From contig JADJOR010000024.1 of the NCBI GenBank assembly GCA_016713665.1, forward strand, positions 62,001 through 126,000: 64,000 bases of DNA, given 5' to 3'. This DNA comes from Deltaproteobacteria bacterium (GTDB lineage Bacteria > Myxococcota_A > UBA9160 > UBA4427). Shown piece by piece: positions 27,107 through 36,266 of the stretch; position 1 is the stretch's first letter, and every line of letters begins with the position of its first letter. Under the pieces are notes generated by a model that worked only from the letters and a program-made list of their open reading frames with translations, had not been told where the DNA came from and did not search any database. A program made the translations under genes and the position numbers.

Positions 27107-28366
27107 ATGCAGAAGGCAGAAATCCTCGCGGCGGCCTCTCTGGCGGCATTCCTCGGCGTCGCGTGGTGGGCATCGAATTCCCTCCACGCGGCGTCCGGAG
27201 CGCACGATGCGAGCGTGCACGAAACCTATCAATGTCCGATGCATCCGCAGGTCGTTTCTACGGACCCGGGACGATGCCCGATCTGCGGAATGATGCTGAC
27301 TCCGATCGAAGGGGAGTCTCCTGAGAGATCGCCCGAGACCGAATCCGGCGCGGCGTCCGACTCGTCCTTCCGCACCGGATTCTCTCTCTCGCCGGATCGT
27401 GTTCAATCGATCGGTTTGAAGACGGCGACCGCCGAATACCGCGAACTCCACCGCGAGATTCGCACGGCCGCACGCGTCGCCTTCGACCCCGAGCTCTATG
27501 CGGCGCTCGCGGAATACCGGCAGGTGGTCGTAGATCGTCCCCCGGCGGACGCGCCTTCGAACGCAGCCCGGGACCGGCTCGAGCGCCATCGCGCACTCGC
27601 AGTGCGACTCAAACTTCTCGGCCTCTCCCCGAGTCATCTCGAACAGCTCTTCGAAGCCGGCGCAGAGCCCCAGAGTTTCATTCTCCCGGGCCGGAGTGCT
27701 TGGGTCTATGGTCGCATCTACGAGCCGGCGACCGATGTCCGACCCGGCCAGTCGGTCCGCGTGACTGCGCCCAGCCTTCCGGGACGCAGCTTCCTCGGCC
27801 AGATCGTCACCGTCGAATCCGACGGAGACGCCACGCGAGGAACCGCGAGCGTACGAGCGCTCGTGGCGACTCCGAAAGACGGCCTTCGCGCGGAGTCGTT
27901 CGTTCGTCTCGTCATCGAGGTACCGCTCGGACGCCGACTCGCAGTACCCGAAGACGCCATTCTCGACACCGGTACTCGCCAGGTCGCGATCGTCGTCGGC
28001 CCGGATGGACGCTTCGAGCCACGCGATGTCGTCGTCGGCGTCGATGCCGAAGGTCAGATCGAGATCCTTTCCGGAATCTCGACGGGCGACCGCGTCGTGA
28101 CGGCGGCGAATTTCCTGATCGATTCGGAGTCTCGATTCCGTGCGGCCCTGGCGAGCCTGTCGAGCTCGGGCCCCGGCGACGATCCCGAAGCCCCCACCGA
28201 TTCCGGCGCTCTCGACGACGTTCGGGCCTCGCTCGCATCGGGACTGCACGAGCCCCATGACGAGTTCCGATCGAATCGCGACGACGCCCCTCCCCCTGCA
28301 CGAAGCGGACATTCCGGGCACGGGCACGTCGAAGCGAGCGATCCGGTTCGAGCGCCCGGTCCGTGA
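27107..28366 (+). CDS. cusB: CusB-type efflux periplasmic adaptor with metal-binding N-terminus
   Basis: The 419-residue membrane-fusion subunit of a heavy-metal RND pump. The N-terminal membrane segment/signal is followed by a heavy-metal-binding motif 'YQCPMHPQVVSTDPGRCPIC' (Cys and Met ligands) at about 41-60. The barrel-sandwich and beta-barrel parts carry 'GRIYEPATDVRPGQSVRV' and 'RLAVPEDAILDTGTRQVAIV', and the tail is His-rich ('HSGHGHVE'). The helical hairpin is short ('RDRLERHRALAVRLKLLG'), as in CusB. It lies 43 nt after nirK and overlaps cusA by ATGA. The tail suggests Cu+/Ag+ handling; a third, outer-membrane gene is not present downstream. Confidence 0.9.
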   Translation: MQKAEILAAASLAAFLGVAWWASNSLHAASGAHDASVHETYQCPMHPQVVSTDPGRCPICGMMLTPIEGESPERSPETESGAASDSSFRTGFSLSPDRVQSIGLKTATAEYRELHREIRTAARVAFDPELYAALAEYRQVVVDRPPADAPSNAARDRLERHRALAVRLKLLGLSPSHLEQLFEAGAEPQSFILPGRSAWVYGRIYEPATDVRPGQSVRVTAPSLPGRSFLGQIVTVESDGDATRGTASVRALVATPKDGLRAESFVRLVIEVPLGRRLAVPEDAILDTGTRQVAIVVGPDGRFEPRDVVVGVDAEGQIEILSGISTGDRVVTAANFLIDSESRFRAALASLSSSGPGDDPEAPTDSGALDDVRASLASGLHEPHDEFRSNRDDAPPPARSGHSGHGHVEASDPVRAPGP

Positions 28367-31300
28367 TCGCTCGGATCGTCGAGTGGAGCGCACGCAACCA
28401 CTTCGCGGTCCTTTCGGCCGTCGGACTCCTGTTTCTCGGTGCTCTCTGGACCCTGCGCCAACTTCCCGTCGACGCGATCCCGGACCTCTCCGACACGCAG
28501 GTCATCGTCTTCTCGCGCTGGGATCGCAGTCCGGACGCCATCGAAGATCAGGTCACCCATCCGATCGTGACCGCGCTGCTGGGGGTTCCCCGCGTCAAGG
28601 TCGTGCGCGGGCTTTCGGATTATGGCTCCTCGTTCGTATACGTCCTCTTCGAAGACGGAACCGAGATCGACTGGGCCCGATCACGGATCGTCGAGCGGCT
28701 CGATCAGATCCTGACCGCCCTGCCGGACGGCGTTCGCACGGAGCTCGGTCCAGACGCCACGAGCGTCGGCTGGGTCTACCAATACGCCTTGCGCGATACG
28801 TCGGGCCGTCACGATCTCGCGGAACTCCGCAGCCTGCAGGACTGGCTCCTGCGATTCCACCTGCAGGCCGTACCGGGCGTCGCGGAAGTCGCGGCCGTGG
28901 GTGGATTCGTGAAGCAGTTTCAGGTGAGCGTGGATCCCGATGCGCTGCTCGCCTACGACGTCCCACTCGCTCGCGTGCTCGACGCGGTTCGCCGGGGCAA
29001 CCGGGAAACGGGCGGTCGGCTCCTCGAGATCGCCGGGACCGACTGCATGGTGCGGGGGCGAGGCACGGCGGACTCCAACGAAGACATCGAGAAGATCGTC
29101 GTCGCGCCGCGCTCGCAGCTCGGTCGACCGCTGCTCGTCGAAGATCTCGCGCGAGTTTCCCTCGGCCCGGAAGCGCGGCGCGGAATCGCAGATCTCGACG
29201 GAATGGGCGACACGGTCGGCGCCGTCGTGGTCATGCGCCAGGGCGAGAACGCGCTGGACGTCATCGAACGAATCGAGGTAGCGATCGATGAGATCGAACC
29301 TTCCCTGCCGCCCGGCGTGGAAATCATTCCGGTCTACGACCGCGCGCCGCTGATACGCCGCGCGCTCGAGACACTTCAGCGTGCGCTCACCGAAGAGATG
29401 CTGATCGTCACGCTCGTGATCCTGGCGTTTCTCTGGCACCTGCCGTCCGCGATCGTCCCGATCGTCACGATACCAGTGGCGATCGTGCTGGCCTTCGTCC
29501 CGCTCTACTTGTCGGGTGTCGGGATCAACGTCATGTCGCTCGCGGGAATCGCCATCTCGATCGGGGTGCTGGTCGATGGCGCCATCGTGGAGGTGGAGAA
29601 CGCCTACAAACGCCTTCAGGAATGGGATGCGAGCGGCCGGAAAGGCGACTTTCGGGCAGTACGGCTCGCTGCTCTCCAGGAGGTCGCGCCGTCGGTGTTC
29701 TTTTCACTCCTGGTGATTTCCGTGTCGTTCTTGCCGGTCTTCGCGCTCGAAGAGCAGGAAGGTCGGATGTTCGAGCCCCTCGCCTGGGCAAAGACCTGGA
29801 CGATGGCGATCGCGGCAGGTCTCGCCATCACGCTCGACCCGGCGCTCCGGATGCTCTTCTCGCGCATGGATCCGGTGCAGTTCGAACCGCGCATCGTGTG
29901 TGATCTCTGGAATCGCCTCACGGTCGGTCGCTACCGCTCGGAGGAAAGTCATCCGGTGAGTCGCCGGCTCTTCCAGATCTACACGCCCGTTTGCCGATTC
30001 GTGCTGCGTCACCCGAAGAAGGTGATCGCCACTGCGGCGGCGATCACGCTCTCGACCGTGCCGATCGGTCTACGACTCGGCTCCGAATTCATGCCGCCAC
30101 TCGATGAAGGGACGCTTCTCTACATGCCGAGCACTCTGCCCGGCATCTCGGTTACCGAAGCGCAGCGGGTCGTCAATCTCCAGGACCGGATCATCGAGTC
30201 GTTTCCCGAGGTTGCGAGCGTCTTCGGCAAGGCCGGTCGATTCGAGTCGTCGACCGATCCGGCGCCGCTCTCGATGATCGAAACGACGATCGTCCTGAAG
30301 CCGGAATCCGAGTGGCGCCAGAAGCCCCGCTGGTACGACGATGCACCCGAATGGATCAAGCCTCCGCTCCGCCGTCTCTGGCCCGACCGGATTTCGACCG
30401 ACGAGCTTCTGGCCGAACTCGATGCCCGCCTCCAGCTCCCCGGCATCCCCAACAACTGGACGATGCCCATCCGCGGACGCATCGACATGCTCACCACGGG
30501 GATTCGCACGCCGATCGGCGTCAAGATCCTCGGACCCGATCTCGACGGCATCCAGCGCATTGCCGAGCAGCTCGAACCCCTCTTGAAGACAGTGCCTGGA
30601 ACACGCTCCGTCGTGTCCGAGCGATCGACCGGAGGCCACTATCTCGACATCGTCGCGAATCGCGATGCCCTCGCGCGATACGGGCTCTCGGTCGCCGACG
30701 TGACGGAGATGGTTTCGAGCGCGATCGGAGGAACGAACGTTTCCGAGGTGGTTCGAGGCCGTGAGCGGGTGGCGATCCATGTTCGGTATGCACGGGACTT
30801 CCGGGACGCTCCCCGTCGGCTCGAGAGCATCCTCGTCCCTCTCGAGTCGGGCGGTCGCGTGTCGCTCGGCGAACTCGCCGAATTCCATCGCATCGAGGGC
30901 CCCAGCATGATTCGCAACGAGAGTGGTCGACTCGCGAGCTTCGTACTCGTCGATCTCGAAAGCCGGGATACGGGTCGTTGGGTGCGTGAGGCGAGAGCCG
31001 TGGTTGTCGACCACCTCACCGTGCCGGCGGGCTACAGCCTCGTCTGGAGCGGCCAGTACGAGAGTCTGCAGCGCGTCCGAGACCGATTGACGATCGTCGT
31101 GCCCCTCGTGCTGGCAGCGATCGCACTCCTTCTCTATCTGAACACGCGTTCGGCAGTCAAGGTCGGCATTGTCCTCCTCGCAGTCCCCTTCTCCCTGATC
31201 GGTGCTATTTGGCTGCTCTACCTCCTCGACTACCAGCTCTCGATTGCGGTCGGGATCGGGATGATCGCGCTGATGGGACTCGATGCGGAAACCGGTGTCT

Positions 31301-31611
31301 TCATGCTTCTCTACCTCGATCTGGCCCATGATGCACGCCTGAAAGAGGGGCGACTGCAGACCGTAGAGGATCTGCATGAATCGATCGTCGAGGGGGCAGT
31401 CAAGCGCGTGCGGCCGAAGCTGATGACGGTGCTCGCCGCGATGACGGGCCTGCTCCCTCTTCTCTGGTCACTCGGCAGCGGTGCCGACACCATGAAGCGG
31501 GTCGCGGCGCCGATGGTCGGAGGGTTGGCGACGTCCTTTCTCCTCGAGCTGCTCGTGTACCCGGCGCTCTATCTGCTCTGGAAGTCGCGCGAACTTCGTC
31601 GACGATCCTGA
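28363..31611 (+). CDS. cusA: CusA-type heavy-metal RND efflux pump
   Basis: A 1082-residue inner-membrane pump of the HME-RND family: twelve membrane helices and two large periplasmic loops. Family signatures are 'LPVDAIPDLSDTQVIV' near the N-terminus, 'GIAISIGVLVDGAIVEVENA' in TM4 (charged relay residues), and 'IGMIALMGLDAETGVFMLLY' in TM10-11. Met residues in the periplasmic cleft ('GRIDMLTTGIRTPIG', 'EFMPPLDEGTLLYMPST') fit monovalent copper or silver. It probably exports copper released around the copper enzymes upstream. Its stop is followed after about 50 nt by a GGGGG-aaa-CCCCC hairpin and the poly-G tract, so any cusC beyond that point is not visible. Confidence 0.95.
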   Translation: MIARIVEWSARNHFAVLSAVGLLFLGALWTLRQLPVDAIPDLSDTQVIVFSRWDRSPDAIEDQVTHPIVTALLGVPRVKVVRGLSDYGSSFVYVLFEDGTEIDWARSRIVERLDQILTALPDGVRTELGPDATSVGWVYQYALRDTSGRHDLAELRSLQDWLLRFHLQAVPGVAEVAAVGGFVKQFQVSVDPDALLAYDVPLARVLDAVRRGNRETGGRLLEIAGTDCMVRGRGTADSNEDIEKIVVAPRSQLGRPLLVEDLARVSLGPEARRGIADLDGMGDTVGAVVVMRQGENALDVIERIEVAIDEIEPSLPPGVEIIPVYDRAPLIRRALETLQRALTEEMLIVTLVILAFLWHLPSAIVPIVTIPVAIVLAFVPLYLSGVGINVMSLAGIAISIGVLVDGAIVEVENAYKRLQEWDASGRKGDFRAVRLAALQEVAPSVFFSLLVISVSFLPVFALEEQEGRMFEPLAWAKTWTMAIAAGLAITLDPALRMLFSRMDPVQFEPRIVCDLWNRLTVGRYRSEESHPVSRRLFQIYTPVCRFVLRHPKKVIATAAAITLSTVPIGLRLGSEFMPPLDEGTLLYMPSTLPGISVTEAQRVVNLQDRIIESFPEVASVFGKAGRFESSTDPAPLSMIETTIVLKPESEWRQKPRWYDDAPEWIKPPLRRLWPDRISTDELLAELDARLQLPGIPNNWTMPIRGRIDMLTTGIRTPIGVKILGPDLDGIQRIAEQLEPLLKTVPGTRSVVSERSTGGHYLDIVANRDALARYGLSVADVTEMVSSAIGGTNVSEVVRGRERVAIHVRYARDFRDAPRRLESILVPLESGGRVSLGELAEFHRIEGPSMIRNESGRLASFVLVDLESRDTGRWVREARAVVVDHLTVPAGYSLVWSGQYESLQRVRDRLTIVVPLVLAAIALLLYLNTRSAVKVGIVLLAVPFSLIGAIWLLYLLDYQLSIAVGIGMIALMGLDAETGVFMLLYLDLAHDARLKEGRLQTVEDLHESIVEGAVKRVRPKLMTVLAAMTGLLPLLWSLGSGADTMKRVAAPMVGGLATSFLLELLVYPALYLLWKSRELRRRS

Positions 31612-31664
31612 TTCGCTCGTCTCGGGTCGGTACGCGAACGGAAACCGCCCGATCTGCATCAGAA

Positions 31665-31677
31665 GGGGGAAACCCCC
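31665..31677 (+). terminator. Short G5/C5 hairpin after cusA
   Basis: GGGGG-AAA-CCCCC, 54 nt after the cusA stop. It could be a weak terminator of the nir/cus transcript, but it abuts the poly-G artefact and may be part of it. Confidence 0.25.
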
Positions 31678-31771
31678 GGGGGGGGGGGGGGGGGGGGGGG
31701 GGCCCGGGGGCCGGGGGGGGGGGGGGGGGGGGGGCGCGGGGGGGGCGGGGGGGGGGGGGGGGGGGGGGGGG
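31678..31771. other. 94-base G-rich low-complexity tract, probable artefact
   Basis: Almost pure G with a few C, in runs of up to about 30. No coding or repeat logic explains it, and dark-cycle sequencers produce such runs. It sits exactly at the change from the nitrite/copper island to the catabolic cluster, so the join between the two sides should be treated as unproven. Confidence 0.8.
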
Positions 31772-31835
31772 CCCACCGCTCGTCGTCTCGGGCGACCTCG
31801 GCAGCTGGCAAGTCCGGCACCCGACCATGTCGAGA

Positions 31836-32597
31836 TCAGGGCAACACGCCCCCATCGACCTGGATGAGCTGACCCGTCGTATAGGACGAAGCGTCCGATA
31901 CGAGGTAGAGCGCCGTGCCGACGATCTCCTCGGGATCGGCGACGCGCCGCAGCACGTTGCCGCGCGAAGCCATCTCGGCCGCTTCGTCGTTCGGGACGCC
32001 GGCGCGGAAGCTGTCGGTCCAGAACGTCCCGCAGACGATCGCGTTCACGCGGATCCCCTTCGGCGCGAACTCCTGGGCCATGACGGAGGTGAGGACGTTG
32101 AGCCCGGCCTTCGCCGCGGCGTAGACCGCGGTGAAGCTGTTCGGCCGAACGCTCGCGACGGAGCTGATGTTGAGAATCGTTCCGCCCGCGGTCATGCGCT
32201 CGGCCGCGCGGGCGGCGAGGCGGAGCGGGCCCTTCAGGTTGACGCTCATCGTCTTGTCGAAGAGTGCCTCGGTCACGTCGAGCAGCCGCGGCGCGACCGG
32301 CGCGATGCCCGCGTTGTTGACGAGCACGTCGATGCGGCCGAATTCCTGCCAGACCCGCTCGATCAGCGCGTCGCATTGCGCCCAGTCCCCGACGTGACAC
32401 GCCACGGGCAACGCCCGCGCCCCGAGCGCCTCGATCTCCCGGACGGCGCGCTCGCACGCCTCGAGCTTGCGGCTCGAGACGACGACGGCGGCGCCGGCCC
32501 GCGCGAAGCCCTTCGCCATCGCGAGCCCGAGCCCCTTGCTGCCGCCGGTCACGATCGCGACACGCCCTTCGAGCGCGCGCCCGCCTGCCTCGCTCAT
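31836..32597 (-). CDS. SDR-family oxidoreductase
   Basis: A 253-residue NAD(P)-dependent short-chain dehydrogenase, classical type. It has the cofactor motif 'TGGSKGLGLA', 'NNAG', catalytic Ser in 'ILNISSVASV' and Y-x-x-x-K in 'YAAAKAGLN', ending with 'VDGGVLP'. ATG 32597 follows GGGAGG by 7 nt. It is the third gene of a minus-strand set (acyl-CoA dehydrogenase, kinase-like protein, SDR), which suggests oxidation of a hydroxyacyl or alcohol intermediate; substrate not known. Confidence 0.93.
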   Translation of the reverse strand: MSEAGGRALEGRVAIVTGGSKGLGLAMAKGFARAGAAVVVSSRKLEACERAVREIEALGARALPVACHVGDWAQCDALIERVWQEFGRIDVLVNNAGIAPVAPRLLDVTEALFDKTMSVNLKGPLRLAARAAERMTAGGTILNISSVASVRPNSFTAVYAAAKAGLNVLTSVMAQEFAPKGIRVNAIVCGTFWTDSFRAGVPNDEAAEMASRGNVLRRVADPEEIVGTALYLVSDASSYTTGQLIQVDGGVLP

Positions 32598-32692
32598 TCC
32601 GCTCCTCCCTTCACGCTCGCCCTGCTTCGTGCCGAACTTCGCCGCCGGACTCGCCGCCGTCGCCGTTTGCGCCGGCCTCGTCGTGGGCCGGA

Positions 32693-33731
32693 TCAGCCCG
32701 CCGCCTCGCCCGCGATCAGCGCCTCGGCCCGGGCGAGCAGGCGATCGGCCATCGGACCGAAATGTTCGTGCAGGGGTTGCTCGAGTTTCCGCTCCGCCAT
32801 TTCGCGAAGCTCCCTCCAGCACGATCGCGAGCTTCCAGGGCGAGAAAACCCGGTACCAGTCGAGGGCCGCGACGTCGCGGCCGGTGCGGGCCGCATAACG
32901 CGCGACCAGCTCGGCCTCGGAGGGCAGGCCCGCGAGCACGAATCCCCCCGGCTGGCCCGCCGCGCCGAGCGCGAGCGGGTTGCCTTCCTGGGGCAGGAAG
33001 ATGAGCGCCCAGGCGAGATCGACGAGGGGATCGCCGATCGCCGCCATCTCCCAGTCGACGACGGCGAGGGCGCGGGCGGGCAGATCCGTGCTGTAGAGGA
33101 CGTTGTCGAGCTTGTAGTCGCCGTGGCAGAGCGCGGGCGGCTGCTCCTTCGGAAGCCGTTGGGTGAGCCAGCGGGCGATGGCGTCGACGGCCGGCAGCGC
33201 ACGGCAGCGATAGCTGTCCAGCTGCGCGAGCCAGCGCGGGACCTGCCGCGCGAGATAGCCCTCGCTCTTGCCGAGATCGCCGAGGCCGCAGCGCCGCCAG
33301 TCGACGACGTGCAGCTCGGCGAGGGCATCGATCAGCTCCGTCAAGGCGCGCGCCTGGGCTTCGCCCGAATCGGCGTAGGCGGGCGGCAGCGTCGCGCGGA
33401 TCGGAACGCCGTGCACGTGCTCCATCAGATAGAAGGGCGTCCCCGCCACCGAGGGATCGTCGCAGGCGAGGATTGGACGGGCGATCCGGACGGGCTCGTC
33501 CTTGATCGCGTCGAGGATCCGGAACTCGCGCAGGACGTCGTGGGCCGTGCTCGACGAGGCGCGGGCCGGGGCGCGGCGCAGGACCCAATACGCATCGCCG
33601 CGCCGGACCGCGAAGATCTCGCACGAGCCGCCGCCCTTCATCGCTTCGACTTCGATCGGCGCGGGCGCGCCGAGCCTCGCGTCGAGCCAGGCCGCGAGCC
33701 GTTCGGCGTCGAGCTCCGGGGCGGGACGCAT
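32693..33731 (-). pseudogene. APH-like phosphotransferase (LvaA/ACAD11-type), one frameshift
   Basis: A kinase-like protein of the aminoglycoside phosphotransferase superfamily, about 345 residues when one frame change near 32810 is repaired. ATP-site and catalytic motifs are present: 'GGGSCEIFAVRRGDAYWVL', 'LCHGDYKLDNVL' and 'VVDWEMAAIGDPLVDLAW'. After the shift the chain continues 'ELREMAERKLEQPLHEHFG' to a stop at 32693, the family's normal end. It starts 7 nt after the acyl-CoA dehydrogenase stop. In the levulinate/4-hydroxyacid route such a kinase phosphorylates a 4-hydroxyacyl-CoA and an ACAD partner completes the rearrangement; this pairing is the basis for the assignment. The shift may be a sequence error. 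Confidence 0.85.
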
Positions 33732-33738
33732 GCTCGCC

Positions 33739-35034
33739 TCAGCTCCGGCCCGCGGCGGCGAGCAGCCGCGCGAAGACCTGCTCGCCCCGGGCGATGCGCG
33801 ACGGCACGTGCTCCGTCGGCCAGCCTTCGACGGCGACGAAGTTCTTGAGCGCGTCGCGCGCGACGACGACTTTGTGGATCTCGTCAGGCCCGTCCCCGAT
33901 CGGACCGAAGCGGTTCGTGCGGTACCAGTCTTCGAGCGGCAGATCCCCCGAATAACCGAGCGCACCGCAGACCTGGATCGCGCGGTCGAGCACGGCGAGC
34001 AGCATGCGCGACGAGACCGCCTTCGCCATCGAGATCTCGGCGCGCGCCGCCCGGGCGCCGACCTTGTCCATCCGCCAGGCCGCCTGGAACGTGATCAGCC
34101 GCGCCGCCTCGATCTCGGATTTCGACTGGAAGATGAAGTCCTGCACCATCTGATGGCTCGCGAGCTTCTTGCCATGGGATTCGCGGGAGACGGCCCGCTC
34201 GCAGAGAATGTCGAGGGCCCGCTTCGCGAGGCCGATCCAGCGCATCGCATGGTGGATGCGCCCGCCGCCGAGGCGCTTCTGGGCGAGGACGAAGCCATCG
34301 CCGGGCTTGCCGATCAGGTTCTCGTGGGGAACGCGGCAATGCTCGAAGCGGATCTCGGCATGATTGCCGAGCTCGCCGAAGACGGGATCGGGGCCGTGCA
34401 TCGTCGGGATGTCGCGCAGGATGTTCAGCCCGGGCGTCCCCTTCTCGACGACGAACATCGAAGCGTGCTGATGGGGCCGGCCTTCGGGATTCGTCTCCGC
34501 CATCACGATGATGAAATCGGCGAACGAGCCGTTCGTGCAGAACCATTTATGGCCGTCGATGATCCAGTCGTCGCCGTCGCGGCGCGCCGTCGTGCGCAGC
34601 CGCGTCGGATCGGAGCCCGCCTCGAAGGGCTCCGTCAGGGCGAAGGCACTGCGCAGCCGGCCCTCGAGATTCGGCCAGAGCCAGCGCTCCTTCTGCGCCT
34701 CGTTCGCGCCGGCGGCGAGCAGCTCCGTGTTCCCCGAGTCCGGCGCCTGATTGCCGAAGATCTCCATCGAGAAGGGACAGCGGCCGATCAGCTCGTGCAT
34801 CAGCGCGAGCTTCATCTGCCCGAAGCCGGGCCCGCCGAGCGACGGATCGAGATGACAAGCCCAGAGGCCCTGATCCTTGACCTGCTGCTGAAGATGCCGC
34901 TTCACGCGGGCCTGGTCGGCGGGCGCCATGCGCTTCCAGACCGGCTCGAGCGGAATCAGCTCGTCGTCGATGAACGAACGCATCCAGTCGAGCTTCGCCT
35001 GGAACTCGGGCTCGGTCTCGAAATCCCAGGCCAT
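33739..35034 (-). CDS. Acyl-CoA dehydrogenase (ACAD10/11-like)
   Basis: A 431-residue flavoprotein with the ACAD fold. Visible are 'FALTEPFEAGSDPTRLRTTA' (FAD site), 'HKWFCTNGSFADFIIVM', 'GLAKRALDILCERA' and 'QVCGALGYSGDLPLEDWYR', plus the C-terminal 'GPDEIHKVVVARDALK'. The N-terminal 'FQAKLDWMRSFIDDELIPLE' and overall length fit the ACAD10/11 group that pairs with APH-type kinases. The ATG at 35034 follows GAGGAGA. First gene of the ACAD - kinase - SDR set, with an intergenic gap of 187 bp to a divergent epimerase gene. Confidence 0.95.
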   Translation of the reverse strand: MAWDFETEPEFQAKLDWMRSFIDDELIPLEPVWKRMAPADQARVKRHLQQQVKDQGLWACHLDPSLGGPGFGQMKLALMHELIGRCPFSMEIFGNQAPDSGNTELLAAGANEAQKERWLWPNLEGRLRSAFALTEPFEAGSDPTRLRTTARRDGDDWIIDGHKWFCTNGSFADFIIVMAETNPEGRPHQHASMFVVEKGTPGLNILRDIPTMHGPDPVFGELGNHAEIRFEHCRVPHENLIGKPGDGFVLAQKRLGGGRIHHAMRWIGLAKRALDILCERAVSRESHGKKLASHQMVQDFIFQSKSEIEAARLITFQAAWRMDKVGARAARAEISMAKAVSSRMLLAVLDRAIQVCGALGYSGDLPLEDWYRTNRFGPIGDGPDEIHKVVVARDALKNFVAVEGWPTEHVPSRIARGEQVFARLLAAAGRS

Positions 35035-35221
35035 CGCGGTCTCCTCGCACTTCGGGCATTCGTTCGCAGGCCTGGTCTCGGGCCTGGTCTCGGGCTTCGT
35101 CTCAGGGCTGGTCGAAGGCCGAGCTTGTCGTCCCGACCGGGTGGACGCAAGGACCCGTTCCGGGCCGGACGGCGGCGCGCTCGCCGGGCCCGCGCGGTAG
35201 AGTCCGCGCCGGAGGAACGAC

Positions 35222-36190
35222 ATGCTCTCGGGCGAAAAGATCCTGATGACGGGCGCGAGCGGCGTCGTCGGCCTGCCGATCGCGACGGCCCTCGCGCAAT
35301 CCAACGAGGTCTGGGCGATCGCCCGTTTCGGCGAGGGCCAGCCCGCGGCGAGCGCGATGAACGCCTCGTCGGCGCCGCGCGAAGTCCTCGAAGCGCGCGG
35401 CATCACGACCCGCCGCGTCGATCTCGCCGCGCCGGACTTCAGCGCGCTGCCCGACGACTTCACCTATGTCCTCCATCTCGCGCATACCCGCCTCGGTTCC
35501 GAGTTCCAGCGCGCGATCCAGGTCAACGGGGTCGGTGCCGGGCATGTCCTGATGCATTGTCGCAAGGCGAAGGCCGCTCTCGTGATGTCGTCCGCGGCGA
35601 TCTACTCGCCGAAGAGCGACCCCTTCGCACTGCACGAAGAAGACGGCGATCTCGGCAAGGCTTCGACGCCGTGGGCGCCTTCGAGCCCGGTCTCCAAGGT
35701 GAGCCTCGAGGCGATCGCGCGCTTCTGCGGCGAAGCCTTCGGACTGCCCGTGACGATCGCGCGCCTCAATACCATCTATGGGACGTTCGGCGGCCTGCCC
35801 ATCATGGACATGGATTCCGTCGTCGCCGGCCGCCCCGTGCGCGCCGTCGCCGATCCCAACGTCCACAGCCCGATCCACATGGACGACGTCCTCGACCAGC
35901 TGGAGCCGCTGCTCGAAGCGGCGAGCCCGCGCGCGCTGCTCGTCAACTGGGCCGGTGACGAAGTCGTGTCGACCCAGGATTGGTGCGCGCAGGCCGCGCG
36001 ACTCTCCGGCCAGCCGGCGAAGATCGAGGTCGCGACGATCCCCGGCATCCTCGCCGGCAACGCCGTCGACGTCTCGCGCCGGCGCGCGATCACGGGCCCC
36101 TGCCAGCGCGTGTTCGAGCCGTCCTTCGCGGCGATCTACCGCGAACGCCACGGTACGAGCGCGAGCACGAGCACGAGCACGAGCGCCTGA
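35222..36190 (+). CDS. NAD-dependent epimerase/dehydratase-like protein
   Basis: A 322-residue extended-SDR protein. The cofactor loop 'TGASGVVGLP' is at the N-terminus and 'VMSSAAIYSPKSDP' marks the active-site strand. In place of the usual Y-x-x-x-K the sequence is S-P-V-S-K ('APSSPVSKVSLEA'), so the catalytic Tyr seems to be Ser; the reaction is therefore uncertain. The C-terminus is a low-complexity (Ser-Thr)n tail encoded by tandem GAGCAC hexamers (36163-36180). GGAGGA precedes the ATG. It is divergent from the ACAD set and followed 76 nt later by an alcohol dehydrogenase. Confidence 0.87.
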   Translation: MLSGEKILMTGASGVVGLPIATALAQSNEVWAIARFGEGQPAASAMNASSAPREVLEARGITTRRVDLAAPDFSALPDDFTYVLHLAHTRLGSEFQRAIQVNGVGAGHVLMHCRKAKAALVMSSAAIYSPKSDPFALHEEDGDLGKASTPWAPSSPVSKVSLEAIARFCGEAFGLPVTIARLNTIYGTFGGLPIMDMDSVVAGRPVRAVADPNVHSPIHMDDVLDQLEPLLEAASPRALLVNWAGDEVVSTQDWCAQAARLSGQPAKIEVATIPGILAGNAVDVSRRRAITGPCQRVFEPSFAAIYRERHGTSASTSTSTSA

Positions 36191-36266
36191 CGCGCCGCAG
36201 GCGGGGCGCTCCCGAGCGGCGGCGGCACGGCGAGTCCGCGAAGCGGAGAAGAACGGAGGACCTGGT

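Noticed and set aside
31400..31855. Proline-rich frames across the poly-G tract
   Set aside because: The Pro runs are translated poly-C from the artefact.
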